DNA of 56,092 nt from a virus. Below are positions 15,145 to 23,181 of the stretch, piece by piece. Positions within the stretch are counted from its first letter, which is position 1. Each line of letters starts with the position of its first letter. A model generated the notes under the pieces. The model had not been told where the DNA came from and did no database searches. It saw nothing but the letters and a program-made list of their open reading frames with translations. The stretch is from positions 1 through 56,092 of IMG/VR virus record IMGVR_UViG_3300027839_000010. The stretch is one strand, 5' to 3'. The position numbers were made by a program, and so were the translations under genes.

Positions 15145-15382
15145 TAGAGAATTATGTATTCATACTGTAACATCTTTAACAGGATTCTTTAGGAGAGATA
15201 GTAATGTTGAGCCTGATTATGAGATGTATAAATATCTGTTAGAATCAAGTAGAGTTGCATTGTTTTCTAAAATATCCTTAGAAGAAATGTATAAGATTGC
15301 AGAAGAATGTGACGAACAAGATAAAGAGGTAGTTAAACTAACTGAAAAGATGGTTAAATATCTAGAGGCTCAAAGAGAATGA
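15137..15382 (+). CDS. Small helical protein
   Basis: 81 aa, mostly helical and acidic, overlapping the upstream gene by 8 bp and the next by ATGA. No motif. Confidence 0.6.
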   Translation: MNDRELCIHTVTSLTGFFRRDSNVEPDYEMYKYLLESSRVALFSKISLEEMYKIAEECDEQDKEVVKLTEKMVKYLEAQRE

Positions 15383-15804
15383 GCCACAGTTACGCAGGAT
15401 TCTATGGTCATGGAACTATAACTAAAAGCATAAGTGATGTATGTGGTAGAGGAAATCTTGTAGATCCTACACACATAAGACTTCACTCATACATGGGTGG
15501 AGATAAGAACGACAACAGATGTACTATTATGTCATTAGGAAAAGGACACAGTTATGAAACATTTAATGAGGCAGAAGTATCTATATGTATGAACAAGAAA
15601 GATGTGGCTCTACTTATTAGAGAGATGTCAGCATGGTTGGCAGGAGATGAGGGTAGTGACGATTACGGAACTATGCCCGAGATAACCTTTAGCCATATAT
15701 CACATGAAGATAATCATTTGTCAGAAGAAGAATACGGAAAGGTATTAGATGAGAGAGCAAAAACATTTGGGTGGACAAAAAAAATGAGGGATAACCACCA
15801 ATGA
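15379..15804 (+). CDS. Protein of unknown function, His/Gly-rich start
   Basis: 141 aa. The N-terminus is rich in Gly, His, Tyr and Ser; the rest is beta-rich with an acidic stretch around 90-125. No catalytic motif identified. Coupled by ATGA on both sides. Confidence 0.6.
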   Translation: MSHSYAGFYGHGTITKSISDVCGRGNLVDPTHIRLHSYMGGDKNDNRCTIMSLGKGHSYETFNEAEVSICMNKKDVALLIREMSAWLAGDEGSDDYGTMPEITFSHISHEDNHLSEEEYGKVLDERAKTFGWTKKMRDNHQ

Positions 15805-16091
15805 CTAAAGAAGAAATAGATTGCGAAGAATTTCCTGAGCATGAAGAATGTAAATGTTCTGATCCTAATGATGGAGATGCTTTATATGATGCATGGGCAG
15901 ATGATAGAGTGATAGCATTTTATGAGGCAATAGAATCAAGGGAAAAATTGTACAAGAAACTATTGTTGTGTGACTATAGTGGAAAGAGTGATGAACGAGA
16001 TGAACTAGAAAAGGAACTCGTTTATAATCTTACAGGTCAAAGAGGATTATGGTTGAACATGAATAATCTTCATGAGTGGGTTCAAGAATAA
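15801..16091 (+). CDS. Acidic protein with N-terminal Cys residues
   Basis: 96 aa. C8 and the CKC at 17-19 near acidic residues could bind metal; the remainder is helical and strongly charged (SDERDELEKELVYN). TAATG overlap with the next gene. Confidence 0.6.
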   Translation: MTKEEIDCEEFPEHEECKCSDPNDGDALYDAWADDRVIAFYEAIESREKLYKKLLLCDYSGKSDERDELEKELVYNLTGQRGLWLNMNNLHEWVQE

Positions 16092-16252
16092 TGGTCATGA
16101 ACTGTAGAAACTGTGGTATAAAATGTGGAGCAGTAGATGGATTTGATCCACCATACTGTTGTGATTCTTGTAACGAAGAATGGCACATTAAACTAGAGAA
16201 GAAACTAAGACAGTATGATGAAGATGTATTGTCAGGTAAAAGAAACAAATGA
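16091..16252 (+). CDS. Mini zinc-ribbon protein
   Basis: 53 aa. CRNCGIKC ... CCDSC gives a compact zinc ribbon in the first 30 residues, then a charged helix. Coupled by TAATG upstream and ATGA downstream. Confidence 0.6.
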   Translation: MVMNCRNCGIKCGAVDGFDPPYCCDSCNEEWHIKLEKKLRQYDEDVLSGKRNK

Positions 16253-16506
16253 TCTGTAGAAAAACTACTTCAGTATGTATGGAATCCTATGCTACGAGAG
16301 GTAGATATAAAATACGATCGAGGTATGGCTCTATAGTACAGAAAAATTGTACTAGATGTAACAAAGTTTTACTTTGTAATACAAGGAAAAAATATTGTAG
16401 TAACTGTAAAGTTATAAACCATAGAGAAGAATCTAAACTCTATCAAAGAGAGTTAAGATCACATATAAAAAAATCCCAACTCGCTTGGGCAAAAGGAGGA
16501 ATATAA
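16249..16506 (+). CDS. Basic zinc-ribbon protein
   Basis: 85 aa, very basic. CTRC near residue 34 and CSNC near 50 form a zinc ribbon; the flanks are Lys/Arg-rich, favouring nucleic-acid binding. The end of the gene contains a ribosome-binding site (AAAGGAGG) for the gene at 16508. Confidence 0.6.
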   Translation: MICRKTTSVCMESYATRGRYKIRSRYGSIVQKNCTRCNKVLLCNTRKKYCSNCKVINHREESKLYQRELRSHIKKSQLAWAKGGI

Positions 16507-16507
16507 T

Positions 16508-16711
16508 ATGAATAGAGACGATATGTATAAAGATACATATGATGAATTGATTGTAGACATACTTCAAAGAGTAGAAGTATTAGAAGAAAGAGTTTCAAGA
16601 CTTCCATGTGATCATATCGAATTTCCATTAGATGAGGGATATGAATTAGATGAGGATAACAATGAGGTAAGAGTTTTGTATTGTAGAAACTGTGGAGAAG
16701 TAGTAGAATGA
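16508..16711 (+). CDS. Small coiled-coil plus zinc-ribbon protein
   Basis: 67 aa with a strong Shine-Dalgarno 8 nt upstream. Residues 10-33 form a heptad-like helix, then CDH, and CRNC at the C-terminus complete a possible C-H-C-C zinc site. ATGA overlap with the GP88-like gene suggests joint function. Confidence 0.6.
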   Translation: MNRDDMYKDTYDELIVDILQRVEVLEERVSRLPCDHIEFPLDEGYELDEDNNEVRVLYCRNCGEVVE

Positions 16712-17382
16712 AAACTAAAGAAGCAAAAGACATTGTAGGTGGGCTAACCTACACAAGTAAAATGCCCTGCCCTAGTTTATCTATACCATCTAGTGCCTGT
16801 ATAACAGGGGCTAAGTTAGTAAAGATTAAGGGATCTACATGTGAGGGTTGCTATACATTTAAGGGAATGTATAACTTTCCTATTGGAAAACTGGCTAGGG
16901 ATAAAAGACTAGATAGTTTATACAAACTTAGATGGGTTGAGGCTATGGTCACACTCATTAAATCTAGGAGAGATTATAAGAAAGGAGAGGATTGGTTTAG
17001 ATGGCACGATAGTGGAGACATACAAGGTATGATCCACCTGTGTAACATTATGCAGGTTGCAGAACTTACGCCTGATTGTGATCATTGGTTGCCTACTAGA
17101 GAGAATGCTTTTCTTAAGGCTTATGTAGAGAGTGGTAAGGTTGTTCCTAGTAATATGTATGTTAGAGTTTCTGCTACTATGATTGATGGTATGCCCCCCA
17201 CCGAGTTTGTTAATGAACTTAACAAGTATGATAATGTTAAGGGATTCATAGGCACAAGCACAGTACATAAGGACAAGGAAGCCATTGGTGTCAGTTGTAT
17301 TGCATATGATCAAGGTGGAGAGTGTAAGGATTGTCGTACCTGTTGGTCAACAGAGTTAAATGTATCATACCCTAAACATTAG
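16708..17382 (+). CDS. GP88-like Cys-rich phage protein
   Basis: 224 aa. The pattern MPCPS ... C ... TCEGCYTFKGMYNF near residues 20-55, then FRWHDSGDIQ, LPTREN, VRVSAT and a C-terminal CKDCRTCW, resembles a phage protein family I know as gene product 88. The conserved Cys and the His/Asp in WHDSGD suggest a metal or iron-sulfur site and a TIM-barrel-like enzyme; its reaction is unknown to me. The family assignment is from memory of the motif order and needs a profile search. Confidence 0.55.
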   Translation: MKTKEAKDIVGGLTYTSKMPCPSLSIPSSACITGAKLVKIKGSTCEGCYTFKGMYNFPIGKLARDKRLDSLYKLRWVEAMVTLIKSRRDYKKGEDWFRWHDSGDIQGMIHLCNIMQVAELTPDCDHWLPTRENAFLKAYVESGKVVPSNMYVRVSATMIDGMPPTEFVNELNKYDNVKGFIGTSTVHKDKEAIGVSCIAYDQGGECKDCRTCWSTELNVSYPKH

Positions 17383-17383
17383 T

Positions 17384-17722
17384 ATGTCACACAAGACAGA
17401 TTATAGAACACAGAAACAGAAAGCATTAGAGATACTTGAACATGAACAAATCAAAGTTGTAATGAAAGGGTTGTGGGAAATAGAATCATTAACTGAAGAT
17501 CAAAAATATGAGATTGAGTTAGTTGATACAACACAATCTATTAGTGGTTACACCTGTGGTTGTAAGGCATGGAAGTTTTCTGAAGATAAGGAATGCAAAC
17601 ACGTTGTTGCAGTAAAGATATTCGATAAAGGATATACTCCAAAGCATATTGTGTTTGATGTTGTGTCATTAAATTCTACTGATTTATCAGTAGAACAAAT
17701 CTATGAACTTATTAACAGATAA
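17384..17722 (+). CDS. SWIM zinc-finger protein
   Basis: 112 aa from ATG 17384, directly after the previous stop (an in-frame ATG at 17360 would overlap it). CGC near residues 58-60 and CKH about 15 residues later give the CxC-x(n)-CxH signature of a SWIM domain, which binds DNA or proteins and is known in archaeal recombination accessory proteins and transposases. The N-terminal part is a charged helix. Confidence 0.65.
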   Translation: MSHKTDYRTQKQKALEILEHEQIKVVMKGLWEIESLTEDQKYEIELVDTTQSISGYTCGCKAWKFSEDKECKHVVAVKIFDKGYTPKHIVFDVVSLNSTDLSVEQIYELINR

Positions 17723-17768
17723 CGTATTTACGAAAAGACTTATTAAGAAGTAGTATAAATACTGTTGT

Positions 17769-17954
17769 GTGGACATAGATGATAATTTTCTCGGAGATGA
17801 CAGGGAAAAGTATATTACTATGTTAGTAGAAATAGAAAAAAAGATTTGGATTCCTATACACAGGGAAGAAAAATCACATTGGGAATCCTTAACGGATTCT
17901 GAAATCATACAGAGTTTGAAACGTCTTGAAGATGTTGAGAACAATCCTGTATAA
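17769..17954 (+). CDS. Small acidic protein
   Basis: 61 aa from GTG 17769. A TATA-like GTATAAATA lies just upstream (17752-17760), so a new transcription unit may start here, though the spacing to the GTG is short. Helical, with three Trp. No family recognised. Confidence 0.5.
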   Translation: MDIDDNFLGDDREKYITMLVEIEKKIWIPIHREEKSHWESLTDSEIIQSLKRLEDVENNPV

Positions 17955-17990
17955 AATAAATAATAGCCAATAGGCTAGGAGGAATATAAT

Positions 17991-18077
17991 ATGACAGAAA
18001 AGAAAAAGAAATCGTGTGATGAATGTTGGAGCCAGAAACAATACTGTGAAGAATGTTCAATGGAGAATGCACAATGA
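17991..18077 (+). CDS. Mini zinc-ribbon protein
   Basis: 28 aa with Shine-Dalgarno AGGAGG 10 nt upstream. CDEC ... CEEC within 13 residues, after a Lys run: a minimal zinc knuckle. ATGA overlap with the next gene. Confidence 0.5.
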   Translation: MTEKKKKSCDECWSQKQYCEECSMENAQ

Positions 18078-18223
18078 ATAAATATACTGACACCTCAAAA
18101 TCTTCTCCTCAAATTGCAAACGAATTAGCAGAAATGAACAGGCTAAAGAGATTGGAACTGAAATTAAAATATCAGATACCTGATTTTGATTTAGAAGATT
18201 GGGGAGTAGTAGATAAGGCATGA
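18074..18223 (+). CDS. Small helical protein
   Basis: 49 aa, charged helix (residues 15-35) and an acidic Trp-containing end. ATGA-coupled to both neighbours. Function unknown. Confidence 0.5.
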   Translation: MNKYTDTSKSSPQIANELAEMNRLKRLELKLKYQIPDFDLEDWGVVDKA

Positions 18224-18426
18224 GTGATTATACTGCTGAAGATATTAACAACGCCATACTCACAGGTATTGTCAAGACACTAGGGATAATGAAAGATGTC
18301 AAAGCACAAGGAGATGATCTTAATGAGGTAGACTTTGATGAGATCATTGAAATGCGAATGAGAGATATGACAGATAGACATATCTATGAAGAAACCAAAG
18401 AAGCAGATGATGAGGATAACGAATAG
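18220..18426 (+). CDS. Small acidic protein
   Basis: 68 aa, no Cys, highly acidic helices and a Glu/Asp tail. ATGA overlap upstream; overlaps the next gene by about 20 bp. Confidence 0.55.
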   Translation: MSDYTAEDINNAILTGIVKTLGIMKDVKAQGDDLNEVDFDEIIEMRMRDMTDRHIYEETKEADDEDNE

Positions 18427-18667
18427 GTATGAGAACAAATGTGAGAACTGTAGTAAAACTATTACAGTTGGAACAGAAGTAGAGTGGGAGAAGGGTAATG
18501 GTATCCGACATATTAAGTGTCCTAAACTCCGTAACTATTCTTATAAGAAACTACTCACTCTCAAGAAGTGTCAAGAATGCAAAAGACTTTTAAGTGGAGA
18601 CACTTTTATATCTGACATGAATAGATTATGTATTGCCTGTTGGCATAAAACATTAGGAGGTAAATGA
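18407..18667 (+). CDS. Double zinc-knuckle protein
   Basis: 86 aa from ATG 18407 (an earlier in-frame ATG at 18386 gives more overlap). CENC with a following IKC resembles the PARP-like finger of the gene at 14668; CQEC and CIAC then form a second zinc ribbon. Probably two metal sites and nucleic-acid binding. Confidence 0.55.
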   Translation: MMRITNRYENKCENCSKTITVGTEVEWEKGNGIRHIKCPKLRNYSYKKLLTLKKCQECKRLLSGDTFISDMNRLCIACWHKTLGGK

Positions 18668-18834
18668 ATATGAAAAAATATACAAAAAGAATAAGCAATG
18701 AATGGCTACATGATAAACACACAGAAAATAATTGTGATTGTAATGGTAGAGAAACAGCAACAATGGAATCAGATGGGGCAGGAGATATGGAAATATGTCT
18801 AAAATGCTTCGGAGCAAAAGGATGTGTTTATTAA
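18664..18834 (+). CDS. Mini Cys-rich protein
   Basis: 56 aa, ATGA-coupled. CDC near residue 22 and CLKC plus a last Cys near the C-terminus give a possible C4-C5 site, with a basic N-terminus. The next gene starts at the following base. Confidence 0.55.
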   Translation: MNMKKYTKRISNEWLHDKHTENNCDCNGRETATMESDGAGDMEICLKCFGAKGCVY

Positions 18835-19068
18835 ATGAAATGTAATAACTATCTATGTGAAAAAGAATCACAAGGAAAGAAAGGTTATTGTTTAAGATGT
18901 TTGCATTCAACTGCGAACGTTGTAAACATATGTGAGATGTGTAGAACTACATTTAATATTACTATAGGTATTAAGAAAAAATACTGTTCTAGTAAATGTA
19001 GAGCAAGAGCATATTACATACGAAAGAAATTAGACATGGTAAAACATAGAGGTATGTTAAATGTTTGA
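18835..19068 (+). CDS. Double zinc-ribbon protein
   Basis: 77 aa. C3, C8 with CLRC near 19-22, then CEMC and CSSKC, followed by a basic helix (RARAYYIRKK). The CSSKCR-RA end is similar to the gene at 19778 (CSHYCKDRA), so the two share a domain. Likely nucleic-acid binding. Confidence 0.6.
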   Translation: MKCNNYLCEKESQGKKGYCLRCLHSTANVVNICEMCRTTFNITIGIKKKYCSSKCRARAYYIRKKLDMVKHRGMLNV

Positions 19069-19207
19069 CATCTTCATTGAGATAAACAAAACTCTTATAG
19101 AGATGCGTGACCTCATGGTCAAGATGGAAAAACATTTAGATGATCTTACTGTTCCACCCAATATGAAAAATTGGGCTAGAGCATTGAAAGAGGTAGAAGA
19201 AGAATGA
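19061..19207 (+). CDS. Small coiled-coil protein
   Basis: 48 aa, nearly all helix with heptads (INKTLIEMRDLMVKMEKHL). ATGA overlap downstream, 8-bp overlap upstream. Probably dimerises; function unknown. Confidence 0.55.
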   Translation: MFDIFIEINKTLIEMRDLMVKMEKHLDDLTVPPNMKNWARALKEVEEE

Positions 19208-19416
19208 ATGTTTGTCATGATAAGTGTGATAATTATCCATCACTAATTCACTTAGCACATAAGTATGTAGATGGAGAACTTGCCTATTGTAAGACTTGTT
19301 CTAAAAGATTCTACCTAGAAGATTGTAATGGCTACAGATGTTTCTGTTGTAATCAAGTAGTTAGAACTCATGCAAGATGGCGTAGTAAATACATGGAGCA
19401 TACTACAGTTGACTGA
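19204..19416 (+). CDS. Double zinc-knuckle protein
   Basis: 70 aa. C4 and C8 with nearby His, CKTC, and CFCC near residues 45-48; basic C-terminal half. Two metal sites are likely. Confidence 0.6.
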   Translation: MNVCHDKCDNYPSLIHLAHKYVDGELAYCKTCSKRFYLEDCNGYRCFCCNQVVRTHARWRSKYMEHTTVD

Positions 19417-19666
19417 CAAATGTAAAAGACATGCATATACAGATTGGGCATTTCCATTCTTTGATTCAGTAGAAGATTATCCTAGAGAGACTTGTTCAAG
19501 ATGTGGAAAAGTAAAAGGATTGAATCTATATTATCTTGGTAGAGATAAAGATGGTAGAAGAGAATTAGCATACGACCATAGAAAACCAATATCAAGAAAG
19601 ATAAAACCTTGGAGTTATTCTTATGGTAGTGAACTGGTTTTTGACTTGAGGGATATGAATGACTGA
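19409..19666 (+). CDS. Zinc-knuckle protein with HNH-like flavour
   Basis: 85 aa from TTG 19409 (8-bp overlap with previous gene). C4, CSRC near residue 31, then a Tyr/Asp/Arg-rich stretch with YDHRKPIS. CxxC followed by a DH recalls the HNH nuclease layout, but a second Cys pair and the final His are not visible, so I do not call a nuclease. Confidence 0.5.
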   Translation: MTDKCKRHAYTDWAFPFFDSVEDYPRETCSRCGKVKGLNLYYLGRDKDGRRELAYDHRKPISRKIKPWSYSYGSELVFDLRDMND

Positions 19667-19781
19667 TATTGATCCCTGCACAAAGTGTAAGAAGCGTAAT
19701 GGTTGGGTATGGCATTGGGGAAAGAATGATGGTAAGAGTAGTGGTTATGCAGAATGTAAAAACTGTGGAGCAGAGTTTTGA
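19659..19781 (+). CDS. Mini zinc-ribbon protein
   Basis: 40 aa. CTKC and CKNC at the two ends with a Trp/Gly-rich hairpin between them, a textbook minimal ribbon. Coupled by an 8-bp overlap and a TTGA junction. Confidence 0.6.
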   Translation: MTDIDPCTKCKKRNGWVWHWGKNDGKSSGYAECKNCGAEF

Positions 19782-20239
19782 CTGAATGCTATGATGTAGT
19801 TTGTCATAACGAGGCAAGTGGAAGCAAAGGATTTAGAGGAAAGTTATGTAGACAATGTAAGCTTAGTGGAGAGCCGTTTACATTACCATGTATAAATTGT
19901 AAGAAACCATTTACAAAGTCAACATTACATAGTACGATGCCATTGTATTGTTCTCACTACTGTAAAGACAGAGCAAATTATTTAAAGGCTAGAAATAAAA
20001 GATATGATAAAGGTTTAGTAAGACCTAACACATCTTTTAATAGTGTACTTAGTGTACTGTTAGTAAGACGTTGTAATGCTAAGATGTTATGTGAACATAC
20101 AGGATATACAAGGAAAGCGTTACCTGCTATAATAACTAGGCTAAGAATTAAAGATGGTTGGAACATTAAAATGTATCATGGCTACTATGAATTAGAAGAC
20201 GGATTATATAAGAAGTATAGATTTAAAAAAGTAGTCTAG
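19778..20239 (+). CDS. Zinc-ribbon plus winged-helix-like protein
   Basis: 153 aa from TTG. Residues 1-70 hold CxxxxC, CRQC, CINC and CSHYC knuckles; residues 85-145 look like a winged helix (LLVRRCNAKMLCEHTGY, then a basic recognition helix and a YYEL wing). This is the best transcription-factor candidate of the array, and it closes it. Its 3' end overlaps the convergent gene 20223-20441 by 17 bp. Confidence 0.6.
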   Translation: MTECYDVVCHNEASGSKGFRGKLCRQCKLSGEPFTLPCINCKKPFTKSTLHSTMPLYCSHYCKDRANYLKARNKRYDKGLVRPNTSFNSVLSVLLVRRCNAKMLCEHTGYTRKALPAIITRLRIKDGWNIKMYHGYYELEDGLYKKYRFKKVV

Positions 20240-20441
20240 GTATTATAAAGTGGTCTTGCTTCTCTTTAGTTACCTCTCCTGTTTCTTCTATACATCTGTG
20301 TAATTCTTCATGGAGTATAGTAGATATCAGTTCATAGGGGGAGTCTATTAATGCTAGGTTTATTATAACCGTACCATCATGTGACCAATACTCTCCAAAA
20401 TTACATTCAGTTTCTTGGTCAGGCTCTATTATGAAGTGCAT
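20223..20441 (-). CDS. Minimal HExxH metal-dependent protein
   Basis: 72 aa. HEELH at residues 44-48, preceded by a hydrophobic helix, is the zinc-binding motif of small SprT/WLM-like or phage metallopeptidases, but the domain is very short for a full peptidase. Convergent with the plus-strand array. Could be a degenerate or mini-peptidase. Confidence 0.55.
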   Translation of the reverse strand: MHFIIEPDQETECNFGEYWSHDGTVIINLALIDSPYELISTILHEELHRCIEETGEVTKEKQDHFIIPRLLF

Positions 20442-20516
20442 ATATTGCTCTAGGTTATAGTATTATTAATGTTTTTGATATGTAATTGCCACCCATTACG
20501 CACGAATATAGTGTTT

Positions 20517-20903
20517 CTAAACTGAAATTCCATTGTCTTTATATACTTCCTTAAGTTCACTTATACTTAAATCGTTGTATTTATCTGCGAATAATTTTGG
20601 GCAGTCTCCATACCATATGTCTATTACCTTACAGTCATAGAACTCTAGGGTTTTCTTTTGGACAGCATCAACTCTCTGCATACCTAATCCATCATGGTGT
20701 GGATCTTGCACTCTAACAACATAGGTTTTACCTTTTAGTATATATACTATGTCAAGAGTTTCTTTCTCTTGCCTTTCAGATAATCCCCATTCCTTATCTA
20801 CCAACTTACTTAGTAGGCATTGGGTTATAAACTCTGCTTCAGGGTATAAGGACTTAAGTATACTTAGACATGTGCGTTCGCCTCTGCCTATGATCTCAGT
20901 CAT
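20517..20903 (-). CDS. Putative restriction-like (PD-(D/E)XK) nuclease A
   Basis: 128 aa from ATG 20903 in an 8-bp overlap with the previous gene. An alpha-helix with Glu, then ETLDIVYIL and the strand YVVRVQD, resembles the core of Vsr/EDxHD or VRR-type nucleases (acidic residue on one strand, D/E-x-Q/K on the next). The usual Lys is replaced by Gln, as in some families. Sits next to a second nuclease-like gene. Confidence 0.5.
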   Translation of the reverse strand: MTEIIGRGERTCLSILKSLYPEAEFITQCLLSKLVDKEWGLSERQEKETLDIVYILKGKTYVVRVQDPHHDGLGMQRVDAVQKKTLEFYDCKVIDIWYGDCPKLFADKYNDLSISELKEVYKDNGISV

Positions 20904-21264
20904 CACTTACCTCTAAATCTGTACACTTATACTCCCTAAGTAAAACTTCATGAGTTCGCTCCTTGTATTTAACATTTATAACTAAGACTTTTACGCCTCT
21001 TACTTTCTTTAACCATTTAAGTATAGGTTCTTTTGATGCCCATGCGTTTGTTTTTATTTGTAAGAATGTTATTATTCCCCCCTCGTCAATGCAGATTCCA
21101 TCAAAGATATTCCACAAGTCTAAGGCTCTGTACCATGCTCCTTGACAGTAAGTTAAGTCTTGTCTACGACCATGTGCCTTTAACCAAATCTCATCATAGC
21201 CATGTTCAAGGAGATAATTTACTGCTTTCCTGTTACTCCACCTCATTCTTTGTCTTGGATTCAT
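20896..21264 (-). CDS. Putative restriction-like (PD-(D/E)XK) nuclease B
   Basis: 122 aa. The ATG at 21264 overlaps the stop of the previous gene (TAATG), so it is preferred over the upstream in-frame start at 21282. FDGICIDEGG followed by ITFLQIKTN is a good D ... Q-x-K nuclease core. Likely acts on viral or host DNA in recombination, resolution or host-DNA breakdown. Confidence 0.6.
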   Translation of the reverse strand: MNPRQRMRWSNRKAVNYLLEHGYDEIWLKAHGRRQDLTYCQGAWYRALDLWNIFDGICIDEGGIITFLQIKTNAWASKEPILKWLKKVRGVKVLVINVKYKERTHEVLLREYKCTDLEVSDD

Positions 21265-21362
21265 TATTGAACATACCCACATATCTCACAGATTAGTATC
21301 CTACTTGATGATTCTGTCTCTACGACATTTGCTCCACACTTCATACAGTCTTTAGTATCCAT
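21264..21362 (-). CDS. Mini zinc-ribbon protein
   Basis: 32 aa: CMKC ... CEIC, a minimal ribbon. First gene of the nuclease operon; a TATA-like AGTATAAATATG lies about 100 bp upstream, so the mRNA would have a leader. TAATG overlap with the next gene. Confidence 0.55.
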   Translation of the reverse strand: MDTKDCMKCGANVVETESSSRILICEICGYVQ

Positions 21363-21488
21363 AGTTAATCATAATAAGTGATGGCATCAATGAAGGAAAA
21401 ATTCAAGAAACCTTTGCCCAGCTTTTCAAATGACTGAGTTCTAGCCACCACATATTTATACTAAGTATATTAAGTATTTAAGAGTTAT

Positions 21489-22109
21489 TCATGAACGTCT
21501 AAATCCTATATGTCCGTTTATGGTTTTTCTTTCGCCTTTAGTGACAGGTTTAACCCTGTGCCACATATTAGATGGTATTATAACTAGAGTATTTTTTTTG
21601 GGAATTATTACCAAGTCAGCTAATGGTTCAGATACATGTGTAATATCCCCATAATCTATATCATTTATAAATGATAGTTCTAATTCTCCACCTTCAAAAT
21701 CATCATTTAGATAATAAATATAATTAGCTATCCTATGTGAAGTTAGAGTTGAACCTGAATCAATATGCCATTTAAATCCTGCACCTTTTTTATATACTGT
21801 ATATTGACAGTCTGAATAAGTCGATGATGGTATAAGTTTTAATAATAATTCTATGACTGGAATTTTATTATATACCGACTCTACAAACATATTAGAATCT
21901 ATTATTCTTAATATATCAGAATTAATTAATGTTCTATCATAAAATTCATTAATATATACTCTAGAAAAAGATGCCATTGGTGTTCCGTTATTATATTCAA
22001 TACCCTCATCTTTTAAAAATGGATTTAATCTTAACAACTCTTTATCGATAAGAGATATTTTATCATTAGTTAAAAAATTATCTATTTTTATTATATCTCT
22101 TTTAATCAT
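21489..22109 (-). CDS. 2-oxoglutarate/Fe(II)-dependent oxygenase
   Basis: 206 aa. Prolyl-4-hydroxylase-like double-stranded beta helix with all ligands visible: H115 and D117 (FKWHIDS), H184 (MWHRVKPV) for iron, and R194 (GERKTI) for 2-oxoglutarate. Such enzymes hydroxylate proteins, nucleobases or small molecules; the substrate is not evident. ATGA-coupled to radA, an unusual position, so DNA modification or repair is one possibility. These oxygenases are common in marine phages. Confidence 0.85.
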   Translation of the reverse strand: MIKRDIIKIDNFLTNDKISLIDKELLRLNPFLKDEGIEYNNGTPMASFSRVYINEFYDRTLINSDILRIIDSNMFVESVYNKIPVIELLLKLIPSSTYSDCQYTVYKKGAGFKWHIDSGSTLTSHRIANYIYYLNDDFEGGELELSFINDIDYGDITHVSEPLADLVIIPKKNTLVIIPSNMWHRVKPVTKGERKTINGHIGFRRS

Positions 22110-23140
22110 TCAGGAACGTCTATTCCTTTAGCGTTTAAGGAAAATTGTATGTCTTGAGTAGGATCTTCAGGACTATCAACCATTCTAGCAATTCTTTTCT
22201 TGCCTGATTTCTTAAAGTAGATTCTGTAAGTAGAAGCATGTCCTACAACATTTCCACCAATCGGCTTGATAGGATCTCCAAACATTATACTTGGATCAGT
22301 CTGCACTTGATTGGTAAACAATATCACGCATGAGAAATAGAATGTTATATTTTTTAAGTGTGTCATAAGTCTAGCAATTTGATTCTGTCTAGCGGCTAGT
22401 GTTCCTCTGCCTAGATACTCTTCACGGAACTGTCCTATCGCTCCATCAAGAACTATAAGTTTAGGTCTATCATCTAGCATTAACTTTGTCAAATTGTTGA
22501 CAGTTCCCATCAAGTTCTCAGTGTTGGGTGTGTATAAGTAAGTAATATTATCAAGTAAGTCTATTGCTGTCTCTTCATCTGGAACAAGTTCTCTTGCCAA
22601 GAGAATTTCAACAAGTCGTTTTGGTTTGAATGTATCTTCACAGTCAATCCAAATTACCTTGTCATTCTTTGCTATAGTCTCTGCTGTTAGACTGTAACAA
22701 AACTGTGTCTTACCTGATCCAAATTCTCCATAAATTTCATAGAGTGATTCAGGCTTAAGTCCACCACCAAACATTGCATCAATGTCTGGAACGTTGATCT
22801 TGAGCATTTCATAATTCTGTTGATATCTCATAAGTTCTGATACTTTCATATTTGTTTTTCTAATGTAACCTTTACTCTCTAACATTGTCTTTGCTTTGTA
22901 AACCCATTCATCTGCTTTCTCTTTAGTTGCTCCTGTTAATTGTTGAATCTCATAAGATCCTCTTACACATAAATCATAAAGTGTTGATACTCCAAATGCC
23001 ATAAGTTTCTTTTCTGTCACAGCACCAAGTCCATCTAATTGTTTTACAGAATAATCTAAAGTCTCTTCGATAGCACTTCCAACTCCTGACTGTATTGATT
23101 CTTCAACCTCTTTAAATACAGCATCAATTTCTTCAGTCAT
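22106..23140 (-). CDS. radA: RadA/Rad51-family recombinase
   Basis: 344 aa, full length for archaeal RadA. N-terminal helix-hairpin-helix DNA-binding domain (residues 30-95), a linker, then the RecA core: Walker A GEFGSGKT (138-145), Walker B LIVLD (228-232) and the L2 region near GNVVGHAS. Forms filaments on ssDNA for strand exchange, supporting replication or repair of viral DNA. Located between mcm and the 2OG oxygenase; archaeal origin is clear since bacterial RecA lacks this N-terminal domain. Confidence 0.93.
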   Translation of the reverse strand: MTEEIDAVFKEVEESIQSGVGSAIEETLDYSVKQLDGLGAVTEKKLMAFGVSTLYDLCVRGSYEIQQLTGATKEKADEWVYKAKTMLESKGYIRKTNMKVSELMRYQQNYEMLKINVPDIDAMFGGGLKPESLYEIYGEFGSGKTQFCYSLTAETIAKNDKVIWIDCEDTFKPKRLVEILLARELVPDEETAIDLLDNITYLYTPNTENLMGTVNNLTKLMLDDRPKLIVLDGAIGQFREEYLGRGTLAARQNQIARLMTHLKNITFYFSCVILFTNQVQTDPSIMFGDPIKPIGGNVVGHASTYRIYFKKSGKKRIARMVDSPEDPTQDIQFSLNAKGIDVPE

Positions 23141-23181
23141 ATATAAATAAAGAATGGGTAGAATAAAAACCTATGTGTTAA

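Noticed and set aside
4654-18860. Recurring ATCTATGTG(G)AAAA sequence at about 4655, 6700 and 18850
   Set aside because: Two copies lie inside coding frames and encode different peptides, spacing to genes is not constant, and such AT-rich strings recur by chance.
21381-21437. 18-residue plus-strand frame in the gap before the nuclease operon
   Set aside because: No ribosome-binding site, no overlap with a gene and no promoter at the right distance.
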